The translations under genes were made by a program, and so were the position numbers. Below are positions 43,210 through 52,202 of a stretch of DNA of 64,000 nt, piece by piece; the first letter of the stretch is position 1; every line of letters starts with the position of its first letter. The stretch is from Xanthocytophaga agilis. Lineage in GTDB: Bacteria > Bacteroidota > Bacteroidia > Cytophagales > 172606-1. The stretch lies in NCBI RefSeq assembly GCF_030068605.1, contig NZ_JASJOU010000005.1, positions 248,001 to 312,000 of the forward strand. Direction: 5' to 3'. The notes under the pieces were generated by a model, which saw only the letters and a program-made list of their open reading frames with translations, was not told the origin of the DNA and ran no database searches.

Positions 43210-45696
43210 ATGATATCTATAGTCAAGAATTTTTGGGGTAGTGCATTTAAAGTATTTTTACTCCTTTTACTAAGCTTCTTTGCTGAATCTATTGCATTTG
43301 CTTGTGGGTGGTATCCGGAAGCAGAGACGTATCGGTTTGTTTTGTTTAATCCACAACTAGCCAATCGCCGATACGAACCTTTTTATTTCACATCCTACTT
43401 CCTGTACGATTATGAAAACCTGGAAAACCGTGAAATTTCTAATCGAAGCAATATCGATGAGTGGATAAAATACACACAATTTAAAGGCAGCCATCATGCA
43501 GTCGACTATATTCTGAATTATGTGACTCCAGAAGACTTTACAGAAAACATGGCTTTACCTCAAGGAAAGATGTTTGCTGGCAATCCGTTTATTGAACATT
43601 TAATCAGAACTAAAAACCAAGCAACACTCCAATACCTACAATTTGCCAAAAACTGCGAAGTGGTAAACAGCATATATAACGAAGACCCCTGGAGCCGACA
43701 AAAAACAAATGATACAAAAGAATATCAGGAGTTGATCTCTTCAGGAGAAAAATTGTACTCTCAGACCAAACAACCATTTCTCCAATTCAGATATGGATTT
43801 CAATTAGTACGATTAGCACGCTATATGGGTGATTATACGTTAGGTAAGCAACTATATAAAAAATATATCGAACCCTATCCCTCTCAAAGCATTGTTTACT
43901 ATTGGGCAATGTGGCATTATGCAGAAATGCACGAGGATAAAGTTTACCAGAATTATCTGGTTTCCCAAGTTTTTGACAATGCACATGACAAAAAGGTAGT
44001 AGCATGGCAATTTTTTAATCGTTCACATACACAGGAATCACTGAAATACGCAAAAACTAATCACGAGAGGGCAACCATTCTACTAATGAATGAACTTTAC
44101 AATCCTGGTCGTTCTTTATCTGTTATTAAACAGATCTATACTATAGATCCTACCTCTGATGCATTGGAGACTTTACTGATTCGGGAAATTAATAAACTGG
44201 AGGATTGGATTTTAACTCCCCGATACACAGAGTTTGACCCCGCTGTTAACTACAGAAATCAAAATCTGTACGACTATACACCTCAAGAGAGAAATGCATA
44301 TACCTTAAAGAATTATAAAAAAGATATGATCTATCTTGCTGAGGTATTATCATTTATTGAGCATACTTCCACAAATAAAATTCACAATCCTGCATTATGG
44401 AATGTTATGGCAGGATACCTCGCCTATATGAATAATCAGTTTGATAAATCTTCAAATTATCTACATCAAGCATTGAAAGCAAAGGGTCTTACCAAGCGTA
44501 TTGAAGCACAGGCTCATCTGATAAAGATTGTGGCTGAATTAAATCCACAACAACCTACACGACAAACAGATGCGACGTTATTGGCCGAATTAGAATGGTT
44601 AGAGAAAAATAAGATGGAGTTGTATCATTATAAAGGCAGCTTCAGCCGATTGATGATGGCATTAACAAATCGATATTGGGAAGCGGGTGATATTGTGAGA
44701 GCTACCTTATGCCATTCAAAAATTTTTGATTATGTCCGATTTGAGCATAATTTCAATAGTGAGAAAGATTCTATTTCAGATAGATATTATGACAGACTAC
44801 CTAGCACGAATGCTGAAGGAATGAACTATTATAGTTCGTATCTTTTCTTTTTAGATCAGAAAGCAACTCCTTCTGACATAGAAAAACTACTAAGTTTCCT
44901 TGATAAGAATCCTAAATCAAAGCTGGAGTCCTATCTGGCCAAAGATTTATTGAAAGAAAAAGATCGTATTACAGACCTGCTTGGAATTAAATATTTACGA
45001 GAGAATAAACTTTACGAAGCTCGTGATGCTTTTAAAAAGGTTAGTAAAGAATTTTGGGTATCCGACAAAGAATCTTACAAAGTATATTTGAAGGCAAATC
45101 CGTTTTATACTAATTTTTATCAGGTTGATTCTTCTTCATCAACACATACTTCTTCATTTACAAAGTTCTCATTAACGGATAGCCTGATTCATATTATAGA
45201 ACGTGCAGAAAATCCAAAAGAGTCCAATCGGGCAAAATGGTATTTCTTAGCCGCTAATTGTTATCTAAATATGAGTTACTGGGGTAACTCCTGGATTATG
45301 ACCCGACATTGGTGGAGTAGAAATGAAGTATCTGACTATTCTTATGCTGAACATCCTTATAGTACTTATCCTGACAATGCAAATTACTATGGATGTGAAC
45401 GCGCTATGAATTTTTACTTGAAAGCACAAGGATTTGCAAAAGATAAAAGCCAGAAGGCGCTTTGTTTGCGAATGGCAGGCAGATGTAAATTCTATAGTCT
45501 ATTATATACAAATCAATTTTATGAAACGATATATGATTATAAGAAAGGCAGAGAAGTAAAAAATCCCTATTACACAACCAACCGTTATTATGAACAATTG
45601 CAAAGACAGTATCCTGATTTTTATGAGGAGTTGATGTTTCAATGTACTTCATTTGATACCTACTATACTTCTTTGTTGTATCCAAAAACTCCTTAA
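43210..45696 (+). CDS. large uncharacterised exported protein with helical repeats
   Basis: An 828-residue protein with an N-terminal signal peptide (LLLLLSFFAESIAFA) followed directly by CGWYPEAETYRFVLFNP, a block rich in aromatic residues. The rest is mostly helical with TPR-like or SEL1-like pairs (NKIHNPALWNVMAGYLAYMN, SNYLHQALKAKG, ERAMNFYLKAQG). Tyr and Trp are abundant. The start of the mature protein and the neighbour suggest a periplasmic or outer-membrane role. No catalytic motif stands out. I do not recognise the family beyond its occurrence as a conserved hypothetical in Bacteroidota. Confidence 0.7.
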   Translation: MISIVKNFWGSAFKVFLLLLLSFFAESIAFACGWYPEAETYRFVLFNPQLANRRYEPFYFTSYFLYDYENLENREISNRSNIDEWIKYTQFKGSHHAVDYILNYVTPEDFTENMALPQGKMFAGNPFIEHLIRTKNQATLQYLQFAKNCEVVNSIYNEDPWSRQKTNDTKEYQELISSGEKLYSQTKQPFLQFRYGFQLVRLARYMGDYTLGKQLYKKYIEPYPSQSIVYYWAMWHYAEMHEDKVYQNYLVSQVFDNAHDKKVVAWQFFNRSHTQESLKYAKTNHERATILLMNELYNPGRSLSVIKQIYTIDPTSDALETLLIREINKLEDWILTPRYTEFDPAVNYRNQNLYDYTPQERNAYTLKNYKKDMIYLAEVLSFIEHTSTNKIHNPALWNVMAGYLAYMNNQFDKSSNYLHQALKAKGLTKRIEAQAHLIKIVAELNPQQPTRQTDATLLAELEWLEKNKMELYHYKGSFSRLMMALTNRYWEAGDIVRATLCHSKIFDYVRFEHNFNSEKDSISDRYYDRLPSTNAEGMNYYSSYLFFLDQKATPSDIEKLLSFLDKNPKSKLESYLAKDLLKEKDRITDLLGIKYLRENKLYEARDAFKKVSKEFWVSDKESYKVYLKANPFYTNFYQVDSSSSTHTSSFTKFSLTDSLIHIIERAENPKESNRAKWYFLAANCYLNMSYWGNSWIMTRHWWSRNEVSDYSYAEHPYSTYPDNANYYGCERAMNFYLKAQGFAKDKSQKALCLRMAGRCKFYSLLYTNQFYETIYDYKKGREVKNPYYTTNRYYEQLQRQYPDFYEELMFQCTSFDTYYTSLLYPKTP

Positions 45697-45770
45697 CAAT
45701 ATAATTATGTACTATTATCGGTGCTTACTATTCAGTACATTGCAAGCATTGTTTATTCTAGTTAGATCCT

Positions 45771-46583
45771 ATGATTTCATTTGAAGAATATCTTACTGGT
45801 AAAAAAATAGATTCTGCAGCCTTTCAAAACAAGGAAACTAAACGTTGGGAAGAGTATAAAACCATTTTTGAGCAAGTGCACCCGGAAAGTTTTACTACTC
45901 AAAAAAAATTTGTAATCAACGACTTACGCCGTCAGTATCATTTAAAGGAGTTAACTATACAAACAGATACTGCCACTGAGAAGAAATCGGGTACCAAACC
46001 TGTAATAAAACCTGCTGTTTCCAAGCCAGCAGAAAATAAAATCATTGAAACAGAAATACTAGTGACTAAGCCTGTTACTGATGAAGACAATGCTTTTGAA
46101 AAATCGGCAGATACATCTGTTAAGAAACCTTCCAAACCAGTAATGCGTCCTGTTGTAAAGAAGGTAGAATCAGAAACAAATGACAATACTAAAGATGATA
46201 AAAGCATTGAAGTACCAGAAGAAAAGCCTTTGGCATCAGAGACAGTTTCTCAGAAACCAGTCAGACCAGTTATTAAGCCTGTACTAAAGAAACCCGTATC
46301 TGATGTATCAGAATCAGAGAGTTCTGCAGAAAACACTCAATTACCCGAAGCAGAAAAAGTTGAAAGCATACTACCCAAGCCTGCAAAACCTGTAATTAGG
46401 CCTGTTATCAAAAAATCTCCAGCACCTTCAGAAGAAACAACGCAGGATCAGGAAATCAATATATCATCTGTCACTTCTGAAAATGCAGATAATCCATTAC
46501 CTGCACAGGAAAGTACACCTAAAAAACCTGCCAGGCCGATTATTAAACCTGTTATAAAAAAGAAAGACGAGAATTCGCAGTAA
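45771..46583 (+). CDS. uncharacterised protein with KPV/RPVIKK repeats
   Basis: A 270-residue soluble protein without signal peptide. Residues 1-62 look folded (ISFEEYLTGKKIDSAAF, FEQVHPESFTTQKKFVIN). The remainder is low complexity: the motif KKPSKPVMRPVVKK recurs as QKPVRPVIKPVLKK, PKPAKPVIRPVIKK and KKPARPIIKPVIKK at residues 118, 161, 202 and 251, with a degenerate form near 75. The basic repeats alternate with Glu/Ser-rich acidic linkers about 30 residues long. The C-terminal part is probably disordered. The gene follows the 828-residue protein gene by 74 bp and closes a plus-strand run of three unknown genes. Confidence 0.72.
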   Translation: MISFEEYLTGKKIDSAAFQNKETKRWEEYKTIFEQVHPESFTTQKKFVINDLRRQYHLKELTIQTDTATEKKSGTKPVIKPAVSKPAENKIIETEILVTKPVTDEDNAFEKSADTSVKKPSKPVMRPVVKKVESETNDNTKDDKSIEVPEEKPLASETVSQKPVRPVIKPVLKKPVSDVSESESSAENTQLPEAEKVESILPKPAKPVIRPVIKKSPAPSEETTQDQEINISSVTSENADNPLPAQESTPKKPARPIIKPVIKKKDENSQ

Positions 46584-46589
46584 AAAAGC

Positions 46590-46622
46590 AATCCCCAAAA
46601 CATAATGAATGTCTTGGGGATT
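46590..46622. terminator. bidirectional terminator after the KPV-repeat gene
   Basis: AATCCCCAA (46590-46598) pairs with TTGGGGATT (46614-46622), extended inward by ACAT/ATGT, with A6 before and ACTTTTATTT after. It serves the gene ending at 46583 and possibly the convergent one ending at 46673. Confidence 0.8.
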
Positions 46623-46672
46623 ACTTTTATTTATATAGTTAGTAGGTAATAGTATTATCTAACACACTAATA

Positions 46673-47092
46673 TTAAGAGTTTTCAAATACCTTTGGATCA
46701 CTATTATCTTGTGAATGATCATTGGCAAGATCTTCGGGTGTCACCTGAGTATTGGTATTTTTCTTGTTAATCCCATGTACATTCTGCAAAAACTTATCAA
46801 TATCCGGATTGGCATAGGTGCCAAAAGCATCTACCAAAGCCCCCTTTACTCCATCATCCGTTTCAATCGCATACAGAATAGTCATATCCCCTGGATCTGA
46901 AGTACCCTCAAAACGAAAGAAGTTTACAATCTTTATTTGTTCAGGCTGATATGCTTTATCTGAACCGACAATTTTCAACACATCATCTTCTACCTTAAAG
47001 TTAGTAGTAAAGCCTTTTGCCTGCAAGTCATTGGTACAGGCCGTTAGTGGGCTTAAGGTATGTTCTAATTTAGGTGAGTTTTCTGAAAGCAT
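46673..47092 (-). CDS. small conserved protein often labelled phosphoribosylpyrophosphate synthetase
   Basis: A 139-residue protein without signal or membrane segment. Its core NFFRFEGTSDPGDMTILYAI followed by DDGVKGALVDAFGTYANPDI matches a family of small Bacteroidota proteins that databases sometimes call phosphoribosylpyrophosphate synthetase. The protein is far too short and lacks the PRPP-binding loop and other PRS motifs, so that name is not supported. The C-terminal 35 residues are polar (Asn/Asp/Thr) and likely disordered. Function unknown. The gene stands alone. Confidence 0.7.
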   Translation of the reverse strand: MLSENSPKLEHTLSPLTACTNDLQAKGFTTNFKVEDDVLKIVGSDKAYQPEQIKIVNFFRFEGTSDPGDMTILYAIETDDGVKGALVDAFGTYANPDIDKFLQNVHGINKKNTNTQVTPEDLANDHSQDNSDPKVFENS

Positions 47093-47208
47093 AGTTTATG
47101 ATATTTGTTTAGGAAAACACGATAAATAACTATGCCACTAAAGGTTATATCTTAATCTCTAGCTTTATTATCCAACTCTTTCTTTCACAATCTACTACAT
47201 AGAAAATA

Positions 47209-47234
47209 TAAACCCCACTCTTCAGTGGGGTTTA
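47209..47234 (-). terminator. terminator of the amidase gene
   Basis: Eleven-bp perfect arms (TAAACCCCACT at 47209-47219 and complement at 47224-47234) with a 4-nt loop, 6 bp after the stop at 47241. Confidence 0.82.
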
Positions 47235-47240
47235 CAAAAT

Positions 47241-48110
47241 TTAATCTGCATCAATATATCGCTTTGTTACAGGGGCGTATGAGTCAATCCGGCGGTCACG
47301 CATAAATGGCCAGTGAGTACGATAATAATCTGTTTTAGATAAGTTGATCTCATGTACATGGATTTCCTCTTTATCATGAGGCGCCTGATACAATACGCGG
47401 CCAAATGGATTAGCTACAAACGAACCACCCCAGAATTCCATTCCAGCTTCGCTTCCTGTTCTATTCACAGAAATCACATGTATGCCATTTGCTACAGCAT
47501 GGCTACGTTGGATGGTCTGCCATGCACCATACTGCTCGTCATTAGTTGCCTGATCCTGAGTGCCTGCCCAGCCAATAGCTGTAGGATAAAATAACATTTC
47601 AGCACCCATCAGAGAGGTAATACGAGCTGCTTCCGGGTACCACTGATCCCAGCAAACCAATACGCCAATCTTTGCATACTTTGTATCGAATACCTTATAG
47701 CCAAGATCACCTGGAGTAAAGTAAAACTTCTCATAATAACCAGGATCATCTGGAATATGCATTTTGCGATATTTACCTAAATAGGTACCATCTGCATCTA
47801 TTACTGCCGCTGTATTATGGTATAAACCTTCTGCACGTTTTTCAAACAATGAAGCAATGATTACAACATTCAATTCTTTTGCCAGTTCGCCAAGTTCCTG
47901 AGTTGAAGGGCCGGGTATAGCCTCTGCCAACAGAAAATTGTTATAATCTTCCACATCGCAAAAGTATAAAGACCGAAACAACTCTTGTAAACATATAATT
48001 TGAGCTCCCTGTGCGGCAGTCTCACGAATGCGTGCTGTCGTCTTCTGCATGTTCTCAAGAGGATCAGCGCTACAAGTTGTTTGGATCAAGCCAACTTTGA
48101 CAATTTTCAT
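47241..48110 (-). CDS. aguB: N-carbamoylputrescine amidase (nitrilase superfamily)
   Basis: A 289-residue carbon-nitrogen hydrolase. The catalytic triad is visible: Glu in CLQELFRSLYF, Lys in KYRKMHIPDDPGYYEKFYF and Cys in VLVCWDQWYPE. The HIPDDPGYYEKFYFTPGD block is diagnostic for N-carbamoylputrescine amidase, which hydrolyses N-carbamoylputrescine to putrescine in the agmatine route to polyamines. The usual partner agmatine deiminase (AguA) is not adjacent. The length is typical and the protein is cytosolic. Confidence 0.9.
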   Translation of the reverse strand: MKIVKVGLIQTTCSADPLENMQKTTARIRETAAQGAQIICLQELFRSLYFCDVEDYNNFLLAEAIPGPSTQELGELAKELNVVIIASLFEKRAEGLYHNTAAVIDADGTYLGKYRKMHIPDDPGYYEKFYFTPGDLGYKVFDTKYAKIGVLVCWDQWYPEAARITSLMGAEMLFYPTAIGWAGTQDQATNDEQYGAWQTIQRSHAVANGIHVISVNRTGSEAGMEFWGGSFVANPFGRVLYQAPHDKEEIHVHEINLSKTDYYRTHWPFMRDRRIDSYAPVTKRYIDAD

Positions 48111-48213
48111 TTTTTATAAGAAGTTATGATGTTTCCGATTATCAATATTTTACAACTATCAATAACCGAATTATTAAAAACAAAATTCAAAAATACTATC
48201 TTTTTTAAGAAAA

Positions 48214-48245
48214 AACCCGATACCTTCTGGATTAGGTATCGGGTT
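48214..48245 (-). terminator. terminator of the small membrane protein gene
   Basis: AACCCGATACC (48214-48224) and its complement (48235-48245) form an 11-bp stem with a 10-nt loop; the minus-strand sequence then has a T6 run. It ends 7 bp from the stop at 48252, which supports that small gene as real. Confidence 0.85.
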
Positions 48246-48251
48246 CGGCAA

Positions 48252-48515
48252 TTAAATTTTTCTTTGAGGCACAGGTCTGTTATGTGTTTCTCTATCAACA
48301 GGAGGTCTATCTACCAGCCAGTCATCAAGTCCGTGACCGCTAGGAGGATCAAAGGTTGGAAAAACAGCATCCACAGGCGTACCGCCATCATCATCGTTAT
48401 GGGGTGGAAAATAGCTTCTTCGTAAGGCACGAAATAACACCCATGTAAACGCAACGAAACATATAATGAACAACAATAAAAACTTGAGCATCATAATCAC
48501 CGTCCTCCGCGACAT
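48252..48515 (-). CDS. small single-helix membrane protein, uncharacterised
   Basis: An 87-residue protein, or 79 residues if the Met nine codons in starts it (48491). One membrane helix (about 10-28, LLLFIICFVAFTWVLF) is followed by a basic Arg-Arg stop-transfer sequence and a soluble tail rich in Pro and Asp (PPHNDDDGG, PPSGHGLDDW). The orientation would place the tail in the cytoplasm. I do not recognise a family. The gene is supported by a strong terminator 7 bp after its stop. Confidence 0.62.
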   Translation of the reverse strand: MSRRTVIMMLKFLLLFIICFVAFTWVLFRALRRSYFPPHNDDDGGTPVDAVFPTFDPPSGHGLDDWLVDRPPVDRETHNRPVPQRKI

Positions 48516-48867
48516 TGAATAAGAGAAAATGTCAGAACTCTGTTTCAGGGGATCTCAAAAAATGTAAGACTGTAGGATAGTATACAGACCAATTGGTTTT
48601 ATTGAAAAAGCCTGATAATACAGATTTATTTTATGAATGAAATTTATGAAAAATCTTATTGGATTTCAATAACAAAAGTCATAAAAAGTTTTGACACTGC
48701 CTATTATTTTAACTTAATTATCAGTAAGTTGACCTTAGTGCTCTGCATTTCGCCTTATTATAGTAGCCTGTATCTATAAACTTTTCCAACTTTTGATTTT
48801 GTCGCCTTTTATATTCTATAAATTTCTGTTCCAGCAATAGTATAAAGGCGATCAGATGCTCTACTTC
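48516..48867. other. intergenic region without visible gene (352 bp)
   Basis: The gap lies between the start of the small membrane protein gene and the stop of the TPR gene, both minus strand. An imperfect hairpin (TCGCCTTTTATA, 48802-48813, with TATAAAGGCGA, 48841-48851, one bulged base) lies 17 bp after the TPR stop and may terminate it. Nothing else is recognised. Confidence 0.45.
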
Positions 48868-49353
48868 TTATAATGTTGTTTTATACTCACAACGTTCTAT
48901 ATTTCTCTTACAGTCCTCAATAAAATCATTACTGAGAGACAAACGGATAGCTTGTTTGTAACAGGAAATGGCTGACTCATAATTACCCTGAAGCTCATTA
49001 ATGATACCCAGACGATTATGTACAGATGGCTTATCTACTGAAGAAACATGCAATGCCTTTTGCATTAATTCCAAGGCTTCGTCAAATCTTTCCAGATCGG
49101 TAAGTAAATACACATAATTCCAGTAGGCATGAGGATAATTGGGGGCATATTTTAAACACATTTTGTAGTGCATCTCTGCTCGTTCATATTCATCTAATTG
49201 TGTTTTATAAAGCCAACCCAGCGAGTTATGTGCTCTACAGGATTGGGGATCTTCGGAAAGCATTTCTTCCAGTTTATGTATAGCCTCTACAAAGTCGCCA
49301 TTTTTAATTGCTTGTTCACCTTCCAGGTATAATTCTTCTAAACGAGATGTCAT
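48868..49353 (-). CDS. small tetratricopeptide-repeat protein
   Basis: A 161-residue cytosolic protein made of about four TPR units (for example SCRAHNSLGWLYKTQLDEYE, then YPHAYWNYVYLLTDLERFDE, then VHNRLGIINELQGNYESAIS). It should form a curved helical scaffold binding a peptide or protein. No signal peptide or catalytic domain is present and no partner is clear from context; the aldehyde dehydrogenase gene lies 275 bp upstream. Confidence 0.82.
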   Translation of the reverse strand: MTSRLEELYLEGEQAIKNGDFVEAIHKLEEMLSEDPQSCRAHNSLGWLYKTQLDEYERAEMHYKMCLKYAPNYPHAYWNYVYLLTDLERFDEALELMQKALHVSSVDKPSVHNRLGIINELQGNYESAISCYKQAIRLSLSNDFIEDCKRNIERCEYKTTL

Positions 49354-49628
49354 TGAGTTAATAAATTAATTTCTTCTTATTAGTTACTAATTAAAGTCGT
49401 GATGAGAATGCCTACTCAGATACTAAAAAATAGTATTTTTATCTGGTTGCTAAAGTGGTAAACGTTTAAACGAAAAAAACAGACAGTTCAGTTCCCTACA
49501 CTAATAGCATTTTTGAGTATCCTAGTTAATACAATATACCAATTGTTTGTAATCTATTTGTGTCATCTTATTGCATAAGTATACATAGGCATACCTCACC
49601 AATATATTCTTCACTGGTTTACATATAA

Positions 49629-51206
49629 TTATTTTTTATATTCTCCATTAACCATACGCCATATACTAAGAGGATTGCTGTCCTGTAACGCCTCTGGTAA
49701 AAGAAATTGAGGCAGATCCTGAAAACTTACCGGACGCACAAACCGATAGATAGCATTTGTTCCCACAGAAGTACTACGCGAATCTGTGGTAGCAGGGAAA
49801 GGGCCACCATGTGTCATGGCATGTGTTACCTCTACACCTGTTGGATATCCATTTATAATAAGCCTTCCCACTTTTTGTGTTAAAATATCTATTAGTTCAG
49901 CATATTCTCTCAGATCATTCTCTGTTCCATGAATAGTTGTGGTAAGGTGTCCCTGCAGACTTTCTGCCAGTTTCAATACTTCTTCCTTTGACTGGGCTTG
50001 AACATGAAGAGAGGATGGTCCGAATACTTCTTCCAGTAATGCAGGATTCTCAATCGCAGCCTGTGCTGTAGTTTCCAACAAGTAAGAGGATACTTCTGTA
50101 TCAGATGTATGAGGTAAACTACCTGCCAGGACATTAACATCAGGATTCATACTTAGAAGTTCGATCCCCTTCTGATAGGTATTTTTGATAACCGCAGTAA
50201 GCATAACGCCGCTTGGAGAACTTTCAACAGAGCTGGTGAGTAGTTCAATAAAAGCTTCACTTTCACTGGAACTCTCAGTCACAATCACTCCAGGGTTGGT
50301 ACAAAACTGTCCTACTCCTAACGTAATAGATCCTGTCAAACCTGATACAAGGTTCTGTTTTTTCTGTGCCAGAGCTTCAGGCAGTATAAATACAGGATTT
50401 GTGCTGCCCATTTCTGCATATACAGGAATAGGAGTATTTCTCCGTACGGCTGCATCGTATATAGCCTTTCCTCCTCTGAAAGATCCAGTAAAGCCAACTG
50501 CTTGAATTAGTGGATGTGTTACTAAGGCCATTCCCGGTTCATGTGTGAGTCCATGTACCATCGAAAATACACCATCAGGTAACTGACAAGCCTTGGCTGC
50601 TTTCAGAATGGCTGTAGCAACTAGCTCACAAGTAGCAGGATGGGCAGGGTGAGCTTTAAAAACAACAGGGCAACCTGCCGCTAATGCAGATACCGTATCT
50701 CCACCTGCCACAGAAAATGCTAATGGAAAGTTACTGGCTCCAAATACGGCTACAGGTCCAAGGGGCACTTCCATCTGACGAATGTCCGGTTTGGGCAGAG
50801 GTGTACGATCTGGCTGAGCCAGATCAATTCGTGCATTTACCCAGGAACCTTCTTTCAATAGATTTGCAAACAGCTGAAGTTGTCCAACAGTACGACCACG
50901 TTCACCTTGCAGACGAGTTATCGGTAAGGCTGTTTCCAATGAAGCTGTGTCGAGTAATACATCCCCTATTTCCACTATTTCTTCAGCAATCTTTTCCAGA
51001 AACTGTGCCTTTTGTTTATCACTCAGGCGTCTGTAAGTCTTAAAGGCTTCATGCGCTTTGTGAACTGCCAGATCTACTTCATTTTTAGTCGCCTCATGAA
51101 ATATAGGTGATAAGGCTTCATTATTTCTGGGATTAATACCTGTAAAGGTTTGTTTTCCTTGCTGAGAGTATTCGTATCCGATAAGTTGCTGGCCTGTCAA
51201 CGACAT
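49629..51206 (-). CDS. 2,5-dioxovalerate-type aldehyde dehydrogenase (NADP+)
   Basis: A 525-residue aldehyde dehydrogenase. The NAD(P) region is GPVAVFGASNFPLAFSVAGG; the catalytic Glu is in YAEMGSTNPVF and the nucleophile Cys in GVGQFCTNPGV. The length and GASNFPLAFS motif are those of alpha-ketoglutaric semialdehyde (2,5-dioxovalerate) dehydrogenases, the last step of the non-phosphorylating pentose, glucarate and hydroxyproline pathways. The 2-oxoglutarate product would enter the TCA cycle. No dehydratase or transporter of such a pathway is adjacent, so the upstream substrate is unknown. Confidence 0.88.
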   Translation of the reverse strand: MSLTGQQLIGYEYSQQGKQTFTGINPRNNEALSPIFHEATKNEVDLAVHKAHEAFKTYRRLSDKQKAQFLEKIAEEIVEIGDVLLDTASLETALPITRLQGERGRTVGQLQLFANLLKEGSWVNARIDLAQPDRTPLPKPDIRQMEVPLGPVAVFGASNFPLAFSVAGGDTVSALAAGCPVVFKAHPAHPATCELVATAILKAAKACQLPDGVFSMVHGLTHEPGMALVTHPLIQAVGFTGSFRGGKAIYDAAVRRNTPIPVYAEMGSTNPVFILPEALAQKKQNLVSGLTGSITLGVGQFCTNPGVIVTESSSESEAFIELLTSSVESSPSGVMLTAVIKNTYQKGIELLSMNPDVNVLAGSLPHTSDTEVSSYLLETTAQAAIENPALLEEVFGPSSLHVQAQSKEEVLKLAESLQGHLTTTIHGTENDLREYAELIDILTQKVGRLIINGYPTGVEVTHAMTHGGPFPATTDSRSTSVGTNAIYRFVRPVSFQDLPQFLLPEALQDSNPLSIWRMVNGEYKK

Positions 51207-51261
51207 AGGTATAAGGATTTGGTAATGATTTGTAAAACAAGTGTTTTTGTCTGCAAAATAT

Positions 51262-51288
51262 AAAACCTCTCATTTAGTGAGAGGTTTT
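51262..51288 (-). terminator. terminator of the methyltransferase gene
   Basis: AAAACCTCTCA (51262-51272) and its exact complement (51278-51288) with a 5-nt loop, located 50 bp after the stop at 51339. Confidence 0.82.
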
Positions 51289-51338
51289 TATGCTAGTAAA
51301 ATATAGTTGTATGTTCTATTTTTAGATTCAATAGTTCA

Positions 51339-52121
51339 CTAACAATTACATTTTTCTGCTACATAAAAGAAATCCAGACAGGTCTCAATATTATCATCCA
51401 GGAAATAATCGGTATACTGGATTTCATTTACTAATCCTGTATTACTATCCATCAATTTTTTCCGGTTCATTCGATTTAGAATATCATATGGAATTTGCAG
51501 TAGTGCTCTAGGTAAACGGTATTGCAGATTCAGAATATCATATTTTGTGATTTTCTCTACTGCCTTTTTGTTTTGCTCCATATAAGTCTCTACCTTCTCA
51601 TTTCCTTGCACTCCAAACGTCTGCAATTTTGTAAAGTACTTTTTCATGAGGGAAATTAACTCCTGTGCCTTATATTCCCGAACATGCCAGGGATTACGAG
51701 TTAGCGAACGTTTGATATTAGGAGTTGTAATGATAAGCTTACCTTCTGGTTTTAACACCCGGTGTAATTCCTTCACAAACAGGTTATCATCCTCAATGTG
51801 TTCTATTACCTGAAAAGCTACTACGGTGTCATAACTTTCGGTAGGTATCTTTTGTAACGGAGGAACATTCTGACCAATAAATAACGCATTGGGATATGTT
51901 TGACGCAATTGTTCTATCAACTGTTCATTTTTATCAATCCCGGTATATTTGTCACAAGCCTCAGATAAAATAGCAATACCTCTGCCTACACCACAACCTA
52001 CTTCCAGCAACTGGCCTTTAGTAATATTGGTTGCTTCATAATACGCAAACAACAAACGTTGATGTATCGGGTTATCCGATATAATTTCGTGTGAGGTTAT
52101 CTCTGTTGTACTAAAAGACAT
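51339..52121 (-). CDS. class I SAM-dependent methyltransferase
   Basis: A 260-residue methyltransferase. Motif I is LLEVGCGVGRGIAIL, motif II ends in YTGIDKNEQ, post-I YDTVVAFQVIEHIEDD and LKPEGKLIITTPN complete the Rossmann core. The C-terminal 90 residues (WHVREYKAQEL then YRLPRALLQIPYDIL) resemble methyltransferases acting near sugars or lipids, but the acceptor cannot be read. It starts 81 bp after a 2-oxoglutarate oxygenase gene on the same strand, so the two may modify the same product. Confidence 0.85.
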   Translation of the reverse strand: MSFSTTEITSHEIISDNPIHQRLLFAYYEATNITKGQLLEVGCGVGRGIAILSEACDKYTGIDKNEQLIEQLRQTYPNALFIGQNVPPLQKIPTESYDTVVAFQVIEHIEDDNLFVKELHRVLKPEGKLIITTPNIKRSLTRNPWHVREYKAQELISLMKKYFTKLQTFGVQGNEKVETYMEQNKKAVEKITKYDILNLQYRLPRALLQIPYDILNRMNRKKLMDSNTGLVNEIQYTDYFLDDNIETCLDFFYVAEKCNC

Positions 52122-52202
52122 TCGTTTTTGTTTTTTATAATTTGCAGTGTATAACTACCTGATAAAAGTCCTCTCTTCAAAAAACAACTGCCAGATATAA
52201 AT

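Noticed and set aside
42083-46583. Mobile element or phage cargo
   Set aside because: No integrase, transposase, terminal repeats or tRNA target is present; the base composition looks like the surroundings.
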